Shown here: piece by piece, positions 42,086-51,118 of the stretch
Position numbering within the stretch: the first letter of the stretch is position 1
Layout: each line of letters begins with the position of its first letter
Assembly: GCA_016713535.1 (NCBI GenBank)
Contig: JADJOY010000044.1
Coordinates: forward strand, 1 to 51,118
Length of the DNA: 51,118 nt
Direction of reading: 5' to 3'
DNA from: JADJOY01 sp016713535 [NCBI: Deltaproteobacteria bacterium]
Lineage (GTDB): Bacteria; JADJOY01
The notes under the pieces: generated by a model
Database searches by the model: none
What the model saw: the letters and a program-made list of their open reading frames with translations, nothing else
What the model was told of the DNA's origin: nothing
Made by a program: the position numbers and the translations under genes

Positions 42086-43362
42086 GGGTCACGCTTGAGC
42101 GGCCGGCCGAGCGCTGCTTCCTGCAGACGCCTGGCGGCGGCGATGCCCGAGCTCTGTCCCTTCCCCGCCACCAGCTCGCGGATGCCCTCGGTGAGGCCTT
42201 CGAGCGTCAGCGCGTACATCGGGAAGAGGTTCGACACCAGCCGGATGGTGGGCTGATCCCAGTACTGCACCGGCTCGGGGTTGAGCCACAGCGTGCGCTG
42301 GAAGTGATCGGCCAGCGCCTTGAGCCAGTAGATGCCCGGATGAGTGTTGCGGTGGCTGTAGTAGATCGCACCACCCGGCTCGAGCAGCTCGGCCGGATGC
42401 ATGAGCGCGTCGCCGACGAGGATCAGCTTGTAGCTGCGCTGGGTGGTGTGGATCAGCTCCTCGACGGGGATGCCTTCCTTGAAGGATGCGTCGGTGTAGA
42501 GCTTCTCGTAGACGCAGTTGTGGAAGTAGTAGAGGCGGAGCTCGCGAAGGTGGTGCGCCTGCTTGGCGGCGGTGAGCAGCCGGCTCACGGTGCGTGCGTG
42601 GGGCGTCATCGAGCCACCCACGTCGAGAAGCAGCACCACGCGCACGTTGTTGCGACGCGCGGAGCGCATCACCACCTCGAGCTCGCCGGCGTTCTTGCAG
42701 GTCTGGTCGATGGTGCCGTCGAGGTCGAGCTCTTCCTTCGAGCCCTCGCGGGTCAGCTCGCGCAGGCGGCGCAGCGCGGCGCCGATCTGGCGCACGTCGA
42801 GGACCAGGTCGGCGCGGTAGTTCTTGAAGCGCCGCTCACCGGCGATCTGCATCGCCGAGCGCCCCCCCTCGCCACCGATGCGTAGCCCGCCCGGGTGCTG
42901 GCCGCTGTGTCCGAACGGGCTGGTGCCGCCGGTGCCGATCCACTTGTTGCCGCCGTCGTGGCGCTCCTTCTGCTCCTTCAGGCGCTCCTCGAAGAGCCGG
43001 ATCAGCTCGTCGAGGCCGAGCTTCTCGATCTGCGCGAGCTGCTCGTCGCTCAGGTTGAAGCGCTTGGGGTCCTTGAGCCACGCGAGGAGGTCGTCGGTGA
43101 TCTCGAGGGCGGCCCCCTCGAGCCCCTGGAAGACCACGCCGAACGCCTGATCGAACGCGTCGAAGTGGGCCTCGCTGTGGATCAGTATCGAGCGCGCCGC
43201 GTGGTAGAAGCCGGTCAAGCTCGAGTGGTGGAGGCCGAGCGCGAGCGCGCGCATCAGCGTCATCCACTCGGTGAGCCCCACCGGCACGCGGCGGGCGCGG
43301 AGCTCGAAGAGGAGCCGCGAGAAGAGCGGGCCGAGCTCGGCATCCTTGGGTACCGGTGGCAT
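42061..43362 (-). CDS. VWA-domain protein (CoxE-like), MoxR partner
   Basis: 433 residues. The N-terminal helical region ([40 protein letters not shown]) is typical of CoxE-like proteins. The VWA domain starts around 235 ([20 protein letters not shown]); its metal-ion site reads Asp-x-Gly-Gly-Ser (247-251) rather than the usual Asp-x-Ser-x-Ser, a degenerate MIDAS. Later segments are [38 protein letters not shown] and [16 protein letters not shown]. MoxR ATPases with VWA partners act as chaperones that load metals or assemble complexes. The MoxR gene lies just upstream, separated by a hairpin. Confidence 0.9.
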   Translation of the reverse strand: MPPVPKDAELGPLFSRLLFELRARRVPVGLTEWMTLMRALALGLHHSSLTGFYHAARSILIHSEAHFDAFDQAFGVVFQGLEGAALEITDDLLAWLKDPKRFNLSDEQLAQIEKLGLDELIRLFEERLKEQKERHDGGNKWIGTGGTSPFGHSGQHPGGLRIGGEGGRSAMQIAGERRFKNYRADLVLDVRQIGAALRRLRELTREGSKEELDLDGTIDQTCKNAGELEVVMRSARRNNVRVVLLLDVGGSMTPHARTVSRLLTAAKQAHHLRELRLYYFHNCVYEKLYTDASFKEGIPVEELIHTTQRSYKLILVGDALMHPAELLEPGGAIYYSHRNTHPGIYWLKALADHFQRTLWLNPEPVQYWDQPTIRLVSNLFPMYALTLEGLTEGIRELVAGKGQSSGIAAARRLQEAALGRPLKRDPWLDRWTS

Positions 43363-43403
43363 GTCAGCGGCGCTCTGTTCTCGCTGGCGGTGTCGTCGTC
43401 GTG

Positions 43404-43455
43404 GCGCGGGGGCTCGTCCCCCGCCAGCGCCACGGCGAGGGACGAGCCCCCGCGC
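43404..43455. repeat. 17-bp perfect inverted repeat between moxR-like and VWA genes
   Basis: GCGCGGGGGCTCGTCCC and GGGACGAGCCCCCGCGC are exact reverse complements separated by 18 bp. The outer flanks (TCGTG / CTACGA) continue the symmetry with one mismatch. It is the strongest hairpin of the TCGTAGCG family in the window. Confidence 0.85.
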
Positions 43456-43496
43456 TACGAAGAACCGACGGCGCGGCGATCATTTTCGAGTCCCAC

Positions 43497-44324
43497 TCAA
43501 TGCAATACCGCGCGCTTCGCGACTTCCACGTCCTGCTCCTTCTTCAGCAGCGCGCCGAGCATCGGCAGCTTCTTGCGGATGACGTCGGGGCTCACGCCGG
43601 CGGTCTGCAGCGCCGCGAGCCAGTCGATCAGCTCCGACGTCGAAGGGGGCTTGCGCACCTGAGCGATGCCCCGCAGCGCGTAGAACACCTCGAGACTCTG
43701 TTCGAGCAGGCGATCCTCGAGGTCTGGATGGTGCACGCGCACGATCTCGCGCATCAGCTCGGGGCTCGGGAACTCGATGAAGTGGAACACGCACCGGCGC
43801 AGGAACGCGTCGGGCAGCTCCTTCTCGTTGTTGGAGGTGATCACCACCAGCGGGCGGTGCCTGGCGGCGATCTCGCGGTTGGTCTCGTGGATCGTGAAGC
43901 GCATCAGGTCGAGCTCGTTGAGCAGGTCGTTCGGGAACTCGAGGTCCGCCTTGTCGACCTCGTCGATCAGCAGCACGACCTGGGCGTCCGTAGCGAACGA
44001 CTCACCGAGCGGGCCGAGCTTGATGTAGTGCTCGATGTCGCGGACGTCGTGGTCGCCGAAGCGGCTGTCGTGTAGACGGGCGACGGTGTCGTAGACGTAG
44101 AGGCCGTCCTGCGCCTTGGTGGTCGACTTCACGTGCCAGCGGATCAGCTTCAGGCCGAGCGCCTCGGCGACGTGCCCTGCGAGCACCGTCTTGCCGGTGC
44201 CGGGCTCGCCCTTGAGCAAGAGCGGCCGCTCGAGGCAGAGCGCCAGGTTCACGGCCTCGCGCAGCCCGTCGGACACGACGTAGCCCGTGGCGCGCTCGAA
44301 GCGATTGAACGCCTTGTTCGACAT
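43497..44324 (-). CDS. MoxR-family AAA ATPase
   Basis: 275 residues from the ATG at 44324; the frame continues upstream without homology. Walker A is GEPGTGKT (39-46), Walker B VVLLIDEVDKAD (116-127), and sensor-1 ends VVITSNNEKELPDAFLRRCV with the Arg finger region after it. The C-terminal lid (TSELIDWLAALQTAGVSPDV) follows. MoxR ATPases work with VWA proteins in maturation of metalloenzymes or complexes; the VWA gene follows on the same strand. The target here is not evident, and no metalloenzyme structural gene is adjacent. Confidence 0.94.
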   Translation of the reverse strand: MSNKAFNRFERATGYVVSDGLREAVNLALCLERPLLLKGEPGTGKTVLAGHVAEALGLKLIRWHVKSTTKAQDGLYVYDTVARLHDSRFGDHDVRDIEHYIKLGPLGESFATDAQVVLLIDEVDKADLEFPNDLLNELDLMRFTIHETNREIAARHRPLVVITSNNEKELPDAFLRRCVFHFIEFPSPELMREIVRVHHPDLEDRLLEQSLEVFYALRGIAQVRKPPSTSELIDWLAALQTAGVSPDVIRKKLPMLGALLKKEQDVEVAKRAVLH

Positions 44325-44368
44325 GGACGAAACCTCGCTGGTCACCGCGCAGAGGTCGGTGCCGGATC

Positions 44369-44387
44369 GTCCGCGAGTATAGCGGAC
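44369..44387 (-). promoter_or_regulatory. Palindrome spanning a -10 box upstream of moxR-like gene
   Basis: GTCCGC-GAGTATA-GCGGAC is a perfect 6-7-6 inverted repeat. Its minus-strand centre contains TATACT (44381-44376), a good -10 hexamer 52 bp before the ATG. No convincing -35 is seen at the right distance, so an activator site or repressor operator is possible. Confidence 0.45.
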
Positions 44388-44424
44388 GGTTTCCGGTGAA
44401 CCGACGGACGCGGCGACCGAGCGC

Positions 44425-44868
44425 TCAGGTCGCGGGTACGACCCGGACCACGACGAAATCGCCCGGCGCGGCGCCGAGCGAGGCATCGTCGAGCGCCCGC
44501 CAGCGCGATGACACGCCGAGGGTGCCGCCGCCGCTGGGAAAGCGGGTCAGGAAGGCACGCAGCGCGCGGCCGCGCTCGGACGGGTCGTCGACGAACGCGG
44601 TGGCGCGGCCCTTCAGATGCTCACCCGCGACCAAGAGCTCGACGTCCGCCCCACCCACCACGTTCCGCCACCAGCGCTTCTTCGAGGCCCAGCCCGCGAC
44701 GATCAGCACGTCCCGTCCGTCGCGAGCGTAGAGCACCGGAAACGTGTGGGGCGTGCCGGACTTGCGGCCCGTGACCGTCACCAGGCACAGGATGCGGCTC
44801 AAGAGCCCGTGGAGGCGCGACCGCAGGATCGGCCGGACGATCGGATTGGGGATGCCGAAGCGATTCAT
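44425..44868 (-). CDS. Deazaflavin (F420)-type nitroreductase-family protein
   Basis: 147 residues. The split-barrel pattern of the F420H2-dependent nitroreductase/Ddn family is visible: ILCLVTVTGRKSGTPHTFPV, LYARDGRDVLIVAGWASKKR, WWRNVVGGADVELLVAGEHL, KGRATAFVDDPSERGRALRA. The G-R-x-S-G motif and the W-x-x-N segment contact the cofactor in characterised members. Whether this organism makes F420 cannot be told here. The start is the ATG at 44868. It is monocistronic on the minus strand upstream of MoxR. Confidence 0.88.
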   Translation of the reverse strand: MNRFGIPNPIVRPILRSRLHGLLSRILCLVTVTGRKSGTPHTFPVLYARDGRDVLIVAGWASKKRWWRNVVGGADVELLVAGEHLKGRATAFVDDPSERGRALRAFLTRFPSGGGTLGVSSRWRALDDASLGAAPGDFVVVRVVPAT

Positions 44869-44955
44869 GGCGGACCTGCCGGCGGAGCTCGCGGCGACCG
44901 CAGACGTTCAGCTCGCCCTTCGGCCTGGCCGCCGGAGGTCGTAAGCCGAAGGGCG

Positions 44956-45576
44956 TCACGGACTCCAGGACACGGAGACCCGGCCGTAGACGCCGGTGGC
45001 CTCGAGGGCCATCGGACCGGTGGCTGGCCCGTGCACGACCTCGGCCGGGAAGCTCACGAGGTAGAGCCGGCTCCAGTTGTCGTGGAACGGGAAGAAGCGG
45101 CGGTCGGGCGAGCGATCTTCGATGCGAGCGATCTTCGAGGGTCGCCAGCGCCCCCCTTTGGGGTCGATGAGGAGCAGGTTCCAGAAGGGCGTCTTCGCCT
45201 CGAGCGCGAGCTCCTTGTCGGTCGGGCCCGCCACCGCAACGACCAGGTCCACGCCGCCCGGGACCGGCGACGGCAGCACCGGAGAAGCGGCCTCCGGTGG
45301 CAGAGCGAGAAGCGCACGCGCCTCGTGATCGAGCGCGGCGCGGAACCCGTCGGACATCAGCACCGCCGAGAGTCCGAGGCGAAGGGTCAGGTCCTCGGGG
45401 ATCTCCGCCTTGCGGGTCCAGCGATCGAGCGCCGCGACGTAGGCGTCGGAGAGCGGGTCGTGCCCCCAGAACCGGAAACGCTCGAAGTGGGACGAGCTGC
45501 AGGCGGCCAGCAGCGCGGCCACGACGCTCGTGACCACGAGGCGCCGCGGAAAGCTCGTGAAGACGCGCGCTCGCAT
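44956..45576 (-). CDS. Hypothetical lipoprotein
   Basis: 206 residues from the ATG at 45576. The leader FPRRLVVTSVVAALLAACSS has a strong lipobox (LAAC). The mature part includes FWGHDPLSDAYVAALDRWTR, DLTLRLGLSAVLMSDGFRAA, GGVDLVVAVAGPTDKELALE, FWNLLLIDPKGGRWRPSKIA and FPFHDNWSRLYLVSFPAEVV. No family or catalytic motif is recognised. It lies two bases downstream of the purF stop codon on the same strand, so it is probably co-transcribed with the end of the purine cluster without an obvious biochemical link. Confidence 0.78.
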   Translation of the reverse strand: MRARVFTSFPRRLVVTSVVAALLAACSSSHFERFRFWGHDPLSDAYVAALDRWTRKAEIPEDLTLRLGLSAVLMSDGFRAALDHEARALLALPPEAASPVLPSPVPGGVDLVVAVAGPTDKELALEAKTPFWNLLLIDPKGGRWRPSKIARIEDRSPDRRFFPFHDNWSRLYLVSFPAEVVHGPATGPMALEATGVYGRVSVSWSP

Positions 45577-45578
45577 CG

Positions 45579-47063
45579 TCACGGCGGTGCGACCGGCAGC
45601 TCGGGGTGGCTCGTGAAGAGCGGGAGCTGCGCGACGCTGGGCTCGCCCACCGCCACCGGATAGCGGCCGGTGAAACACGCGTCGCAGTAGCCGTCGTGGT
45701 TGCCGGCCGCGTCGCGCATGCCGTCGAGGCTCAGGTACGCGAGCGAGTCGGCGCCGAGGTAGTCACGGATCTCGTCGACCGACTGCTTGGAGGCGATCAG
45801 CTCCTCGCGATTCGGCGTGTCCACGCCGTAGTAGCAAGAGCCGATGGTGGGCGGCGAACTGATGCGCATGTGCACCTCGACCGCACCCGCCTTGCGAAAC
45901 AGGTGCACCAGCTTGCGGCTGGTGGTGCCGCGCACGATCGAGTCGTCGACCACCACCACCCGCTGGCCGCGCAGCACTTCGTGCACAGGGCTCAGCTTGA
46001 GGCGCACTCCGAAGTTCCGGATCGAGTCACGAGGCTCGATGAAGGTGCGCCCCACGTAGTGGCTGCGGATCAGGCCGGTCTGGTACGGGATGCCGGAGAC
46101 CTCGGAGAAGCCGATCGCCGCGGGGACGCCGGAGTCGGGAACCGGCACGATCACGTCGGCGGCGACGGGCGCCTCGCGCGCCAGGATCCGCCCCATCTCG
46201 CGCCGGACCACGTACACGTTGCGCTGGTAGATCAGGCTGTCCGGCCGCGCGAAGTACACGTACTCGAAGATGCAGCGCGCGGTGGGCGTCGACTTTCCCC
46301 ACGGGAAGTAGGACTTGAGCCCGTCACGGGTGATCTCGATCACCTCGCCAGGCTCGACCTCGCGCACGTAGTCGGCGTCGACCAACCGGAAGGCGCAGGT
46401 CTCGGAGGCGACCACGTAGGCGTCCTTGACCTTGCCGAGCACCAAGGGGCGGAAGCCGTGCGGATCGCGGACGGCGATCAGCGACTCGTCGGTCATGACC
46501 ACCAGGCTATAGGCACCCTTCACCTGCCCGAGCGCCTCGATGATCCGGTCGGTGGCGGACGACTGCTTGGACTGGATGGCGAGGTAGAGGATGACCTCGG
46601 TGTCGCTGGTACCGCGGAAGAGCGCGCCGCGCGCTTCGAGCTCGTGCTTGAGCTGGTCGGCGTTGATGAGGTTGCCGTTGTGGGCGAGGGCGATGTGGCC
46701 GCCCGCGTAGTTGCCGAAGAACGGCTGGATGTTGTCGGGAGTGGACGAGCCGGTGGTGGAGTAACGCACGTGGCCGATGGCGCCGTGGCCCTTGAGCTCG
46801 TCGAGGGTGTTGCCGTCGAAGACGTCCTGCACCAGCCCCATCGCGAGCCGCGAGCGCAGCCGCTCGCCGTCGGTGGTGACGATGCCCGCGGATTCCTGCC
46901 CGCGATGCTGCAGCGCGTGCAGCCCGAGGTAAGTCAGGTGCGACGCGTCGGGGTGGGGGAAGATCCCGAAAACACCGCACTCTTCGTGCCAGTGCCGCTC
47001 GATGGCGACGCTGCCCGAGTCCGGGAACACGTCGTCACTCGGAACCGCGGGTCCGTCGCTCAT
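45579..47063 (-). CDS. purF: Amidophosphoribosyltransferase PurF
   Basis: 494 residues. It catalyses the first step of purine synthesis, PRPP plus glutamine to phosphoribosylamine. A 28-residue propeptide precedes the catalytic Cys29 in EECGVFGI, which becomes N-terminal after processing, as in the Bacillus-type enzyme. Glutaminase motifs are GLHALQHRGQESAGIV and IALAHNGNL; the PRPP loop is VVVVDDSIVRGTTS. Four Cys (ARCIFEYVYF, IGSCYYGVD, DGYCDACF) match the [4Fe-4S]-cluster ligands of that class. It follows purL by 107 bp, with its own possible promoter in the gap. Confidence 0.97.
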   Translation of the reverse strand: MSDGPAVPSDDVFPDSGSVAIERHWHEECGVFGIFPHPDASHLTYLGLHALQHRGQESAGIVTTDGERLRSRLAMGLVQDVFDGNTLDELKGHGAIGHVRYSTTGSSTPDNIQPFFGNYAGGHIALAHNGNLINADQLKHELEARGALFRGTSDTEVILYLAIQSKQSSATDRIIEALGQVKGAYSLVVMTDESLIAVRDPHGFRPLVLGKVKDAYVVASETCAFRLVDADYVREVEPGEVIEITRDGLKSYFPWGKSTPTARCIFEYVYFARPDSLIYQRNVYVVRREMGRILAREAPVAADVIVPVPDSGVPAAIGFSEVSGIPYQTGLIRSHYVGRTFIEPRDSIRNFGVRLKLSPVHEVLRGQRVVVVDDSIVRGTTSRKLVHLFRKAGAVEVHMRISSPPTIGSCYYGVDTPNREELIASKQSVDEIRDYLGADSLAYLSLDGMRDAAGNHDGYCDACFTGRYPVAVGEPSVAQLPLFTSHPELPVAPP

Positions 47064-47113
47064 TCGCTCCTACCGGGATGACTTGGGAGGGTCGGTGCGA
47101 GACAACCGATCGC

Positions 47114-47119
47114 AGTATA
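47114..47119 (-). promoter_or_regulatory. Possible purF promoter -10 box
   Basis: On the minus strand TATACT is followed 50 bp later by the purF ATG with a GGAG SD. A weak TTCAGC lies 17 bp upstream as -35. purF could thus be expressed separately from purS-Q-L. Confidence 0.4.
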
Positions 47120-47170
47120 CCCGCCGGTGACGGACGGCTGAACTGGCTGGTCGGAGCGCTGGGACGTCGC

Positions 47171-49383
<2,213 letters not shown>

Positions 49384-49387
<4 letters not shown>

Positions 49388-50070
49388 GGCACCACCCCCT
49401 GGAAGAGCAACGCCCCGTCGTGGTTGCCGAGAAGCTCCTCGGCGCAGCGGTCGGGGTGCGGCATCAGGCCCACGACGTTCCGCTTCTCGTTGGTGATGCC
49501 GGCGATGGCGTGAAGCGAGCCGTTGGGGTTGCCGATCTCGGTGATCTCCCCGGCGGCGTTCACGTAGCGGAAGATCACCTGCCCCTCGCCCTCCAGGCGG
49601 TCGAGGAGGTGGGGCTCGGCGAAGTAGCAGCCGTCGTTGTGCGCGATCGGCATGCGCAGCACTCGCCCCTTCTCGACGTTGCGCGTGAACGGCGTGCGGC
49701 CGGCATCCTGTTCGGCGCGCAGGAACACGTCGCGGCACAGGAACTTGAGGTGCTTGTTCCGCATCAGGGCGCCCGGCAGGAGCCCCGACTCGGTGAGGAT
49801 CTGGAAGCCGTTACAGATGCCGATCACCGGACCGCCGCGGTTCGCGAACGCGATCACTTCCTCCATGATCGGCGAGAACCGCGCCATCGCGCCCGAGCGC
49901 AGGTAGTCGCCGTAGGAGAAGCCGCCCGGAAGGATGATCACGTCCGAGCCCTTGAGGTCGCGGTCCTTGTGCCACAGGAAGCACGCCTCGGCGCCCGCCG
50001 CGTGGCTCGCGGCGTAGTAACAGTCGTGATCGCAGTTCGACCCCGGAAAGACGACGACGCCGAACTTCAC
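49384..50070 (-). CDS. purQ: Phosphoribosylformylglycinamidine synthase subunit PurQ
   Basis: 228 residues from the GTG at 50070, overlapping the purS stop (GTGA). It is the glutaminase that feeds ammonia to PurL. Class-I amidotransferase signatures are present: [35 protein letters not shown], the nucleophile elbow [20 protein letters not shown] with catalytic Cys, and the His/Glu of [17 protein letters not shown]. The length is normal for the family. Confidence 0.97.
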
Positions 50071-50315
50071 GCGCCCTCTCCTTCGAGCCGCACCGAGAAG
50101 TCCTCGATGACGGGGTTCGCGAGGAGCTTCTTGCACATCTCGGTGACCCGCTCGCGGGCTTGCGCGCCGTCGCCGCCGAGCTCGACCTCGATGTGCTTGC
50201 CGACGCGCACGCCACGCACCTCGTCGAAGCCGAGGCTCTTGAGCCCGCCGGCCACCGCCTGTCCCTGGGGATCGAGCACCCCGCGCTTGAGCGTGACCGT
50301 GACGATCGCCTTCAT
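50067..50315 (-). CDS. purS: Phosphoribosylformylglycinamidine synthase subunit PurS
   Basis: 82 residues. It is the small bridging subunit that connects PurL and Pur[39 protein letters not shown] and [15 protein letters not shown] are the standard strands and helices. The start overlaps the purB stop (ATGA), and the end overlaps purQ. Confidence 0.95.
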   Translation of the reverse strand: MKAIVTVTLKRGVLDPQGQAVAGGLKSLGFDEVRGVRVGKHIEVELGGDGAQARERVTEMCKKLLANPVIEDFSVRLEGEGA

Positions 50316-51118
50316 CGAGACTTCTCCTTGCGGCCGCGCGCCGCGCGCTTCGTCGTCTTGGCACGCTTGCCGGTTGCGAGCGCGCGCCGGATCAGGAAAT
50401 CGACGTGAGCGAGCTGCTTGTCGAGATCGAAGGCGCGGTCGAGCGTGTTCCGGTCGAGCCGCTTGCCGACCTCGGGGTCCGCCTCGAGGAGCCCGCGGAA
50501 AGACCCGCCCTCACGCACTGCGGTCATCGCACAGGACTGGACGATCCGGTACGCGTCCTCGCGGCGCATCCCGGCTTCCACGAGCTTGAGCAGCACCTCG
50601 CCCGAGAACACCAGGCCGCCGCCGTGGTCGAGGTTGGCGCGCATGCGCTCCGGCCGCACCTCGAGCCCACGCAGGAGCCCGGCCATCCGCACCAGCATGA
50701 AGTGGGTGCCGATGGTGGCGTCGGGTCCGATCACCCGCTCGACCGAGGAGTGGCTGATGTCGCGCTCGTGCCAGAGTGCTACGTCCTCGAGCGAAGCGCC
50801 GGCCGCCGCGCGGATCACCCGCGCGAGCCCGGTCAGGTTCTCGGCGAGGATCGGGTTGCGCTTGTGCGGCATCGCCGACGAGCCCTTCTGGTGCTTGCCG
50901 AAGGGCTCGAACGCCTCCGCGACCTCGGTGCGCTGCAGGTGCCGCACCTCGATGGCGATCTTCTCCATCGTGCCGGCGAGCACCGCGAGCGCGCAGAAGA
51001 GCTCGGCGTGACGATCGCGCTGCACCACCTGGTTCGCCGCGGGCTCGGGCTCGAGGCCGAGACGCTTGAGGACCGCCTTCTCCACCGCCGGCGGGTTGTG
51101 CGCGAAGGTGCCGACGGC
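50312..51118 (-). CDS. purB: Adenylosuccinate lyase PurB, C-terminal part (cut by window edge)
   Basis: 269 residues to the right edge; the frame is open, beginning in [20 protein letters not shown]. The fumarase-superfamily signature [19 protein letters not shown] carries the catalytic Ser loop, and [20 protein letters not shown] follows. PurB cleaves SAICAR and adenylosuccinate. The last 20 residues ([20 protein letters not shown]) form a Lys/Arg-rich tail not usual for the enzyme. It is the first gene of the purB-S-Q-L-F series seen here, with the stop overlapping purS. Confidence 0.95.
   Translation of the reverse strand, partial: AVGTFAHNPPAVEKAVLKRLGLEPEPAANQVVQRDRHAELFCALAVLAGTMEKIAIEVRHLQRTEVAEAFEPFGKHQKGSSAMPHKRNPILAENLTGLARVIRAAAGASLEDVALWHERDISHSSVERVIGPDATIGTHFMLVRMAGLLRGLEVRPERMRANLDHGGGLVFSGEVLLKLVEAGMRREDAYRIVQSCAMTAVREGGSFRGLLEADPEVGKRLDRNTLDRAFDLDKQLAHVDFLIRRALATGKRAKTTKRAARGRKEKSR

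Overview
The window is about 70% GC and codes densely on both strands. It looks like a chromosomal segment of a Gram-negative bacterium of the former Deltaproteobacteria (Myxococcota/Binatota-like). Pointers are LolA, many short secreted lipoproteins, a MopE-type calcium-binding motif, a C-terminal tail resembling the JDVT-CTERM sorting signal, and B12-binding radical SAM enzymes. This placement is an inference from gene content; no rRNA or tRNA gene was seen.

Layout. 1-2.2 kb: two tandem Hsp70 (DnaK-like) genes, the left one cut by the window edge. 2.2-7.4 kb: zinc-ribbon protein, GNAT acetyltransferase, PaiB-like flavoprotein, ABC-F ATPase and a lipoprotein. 7.4-24.2 kb: a patchwork of mostly single genes separated by hairpin repeats. 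These include an unusual HTH/glycoside-hydrolase fusion with a palindromic site upstream, a YadA-head-like secreted repeat protein, Uma2 nuclease, AHSA1 protein, a MopE-motif surface protein, a PQQ-like propeller lipoprotein, GFA-family protein plus QueG, and PIG-L deacetylase behind a 237-bp tandem repeat. 24.3-29.3 kb: a clear operon, HtrA-like protease - FtsK - LolA, joined by ATGA overlaps with a good sigma-70 promoter in front. 29.7-36.4 kb: two B12-type radical SAM enzymes interleaved with two paralogous multi-spanning membrane/beta-propeller proteins, the best candidate for an undescribed pathway. 36.5-44.4 kb: PHP-domain lipoprotein, alpha-E protein and circularly permuted ATP-grasp, lipocalin-like protein, VWA (CoxE-like) protein and MoxR ATPase. 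44.4-51.1 kb: a deazaflavin-type reductase, a lipoprotein, and the purine cluster purB-purS-purQ-purL-purF on the minus strand with stop/start overlaps.

Two patterns cut across the window. First, intergenic gaps carry dispersed GC-rich hairpins of at least two families. One is flanked by TCGTAGCG/CGCTACGA; the other begins TATCGCCGGGC. Several hairpins run into gene ends and supply stop codons or C-terminal tails, and one lies inside the ABC-F linker. Second, at least six conserved genes carry small indels, mostly one missing base in a short G/C run (PaiB, ABC-F twice, GFA, QueG as a compensated pair, probably the MopE protein and one radical SAM N-terminus). This pattern fits uncorrected long-read error better than gene decay, so frameshifted genes are annotated as whole genes with the break described.
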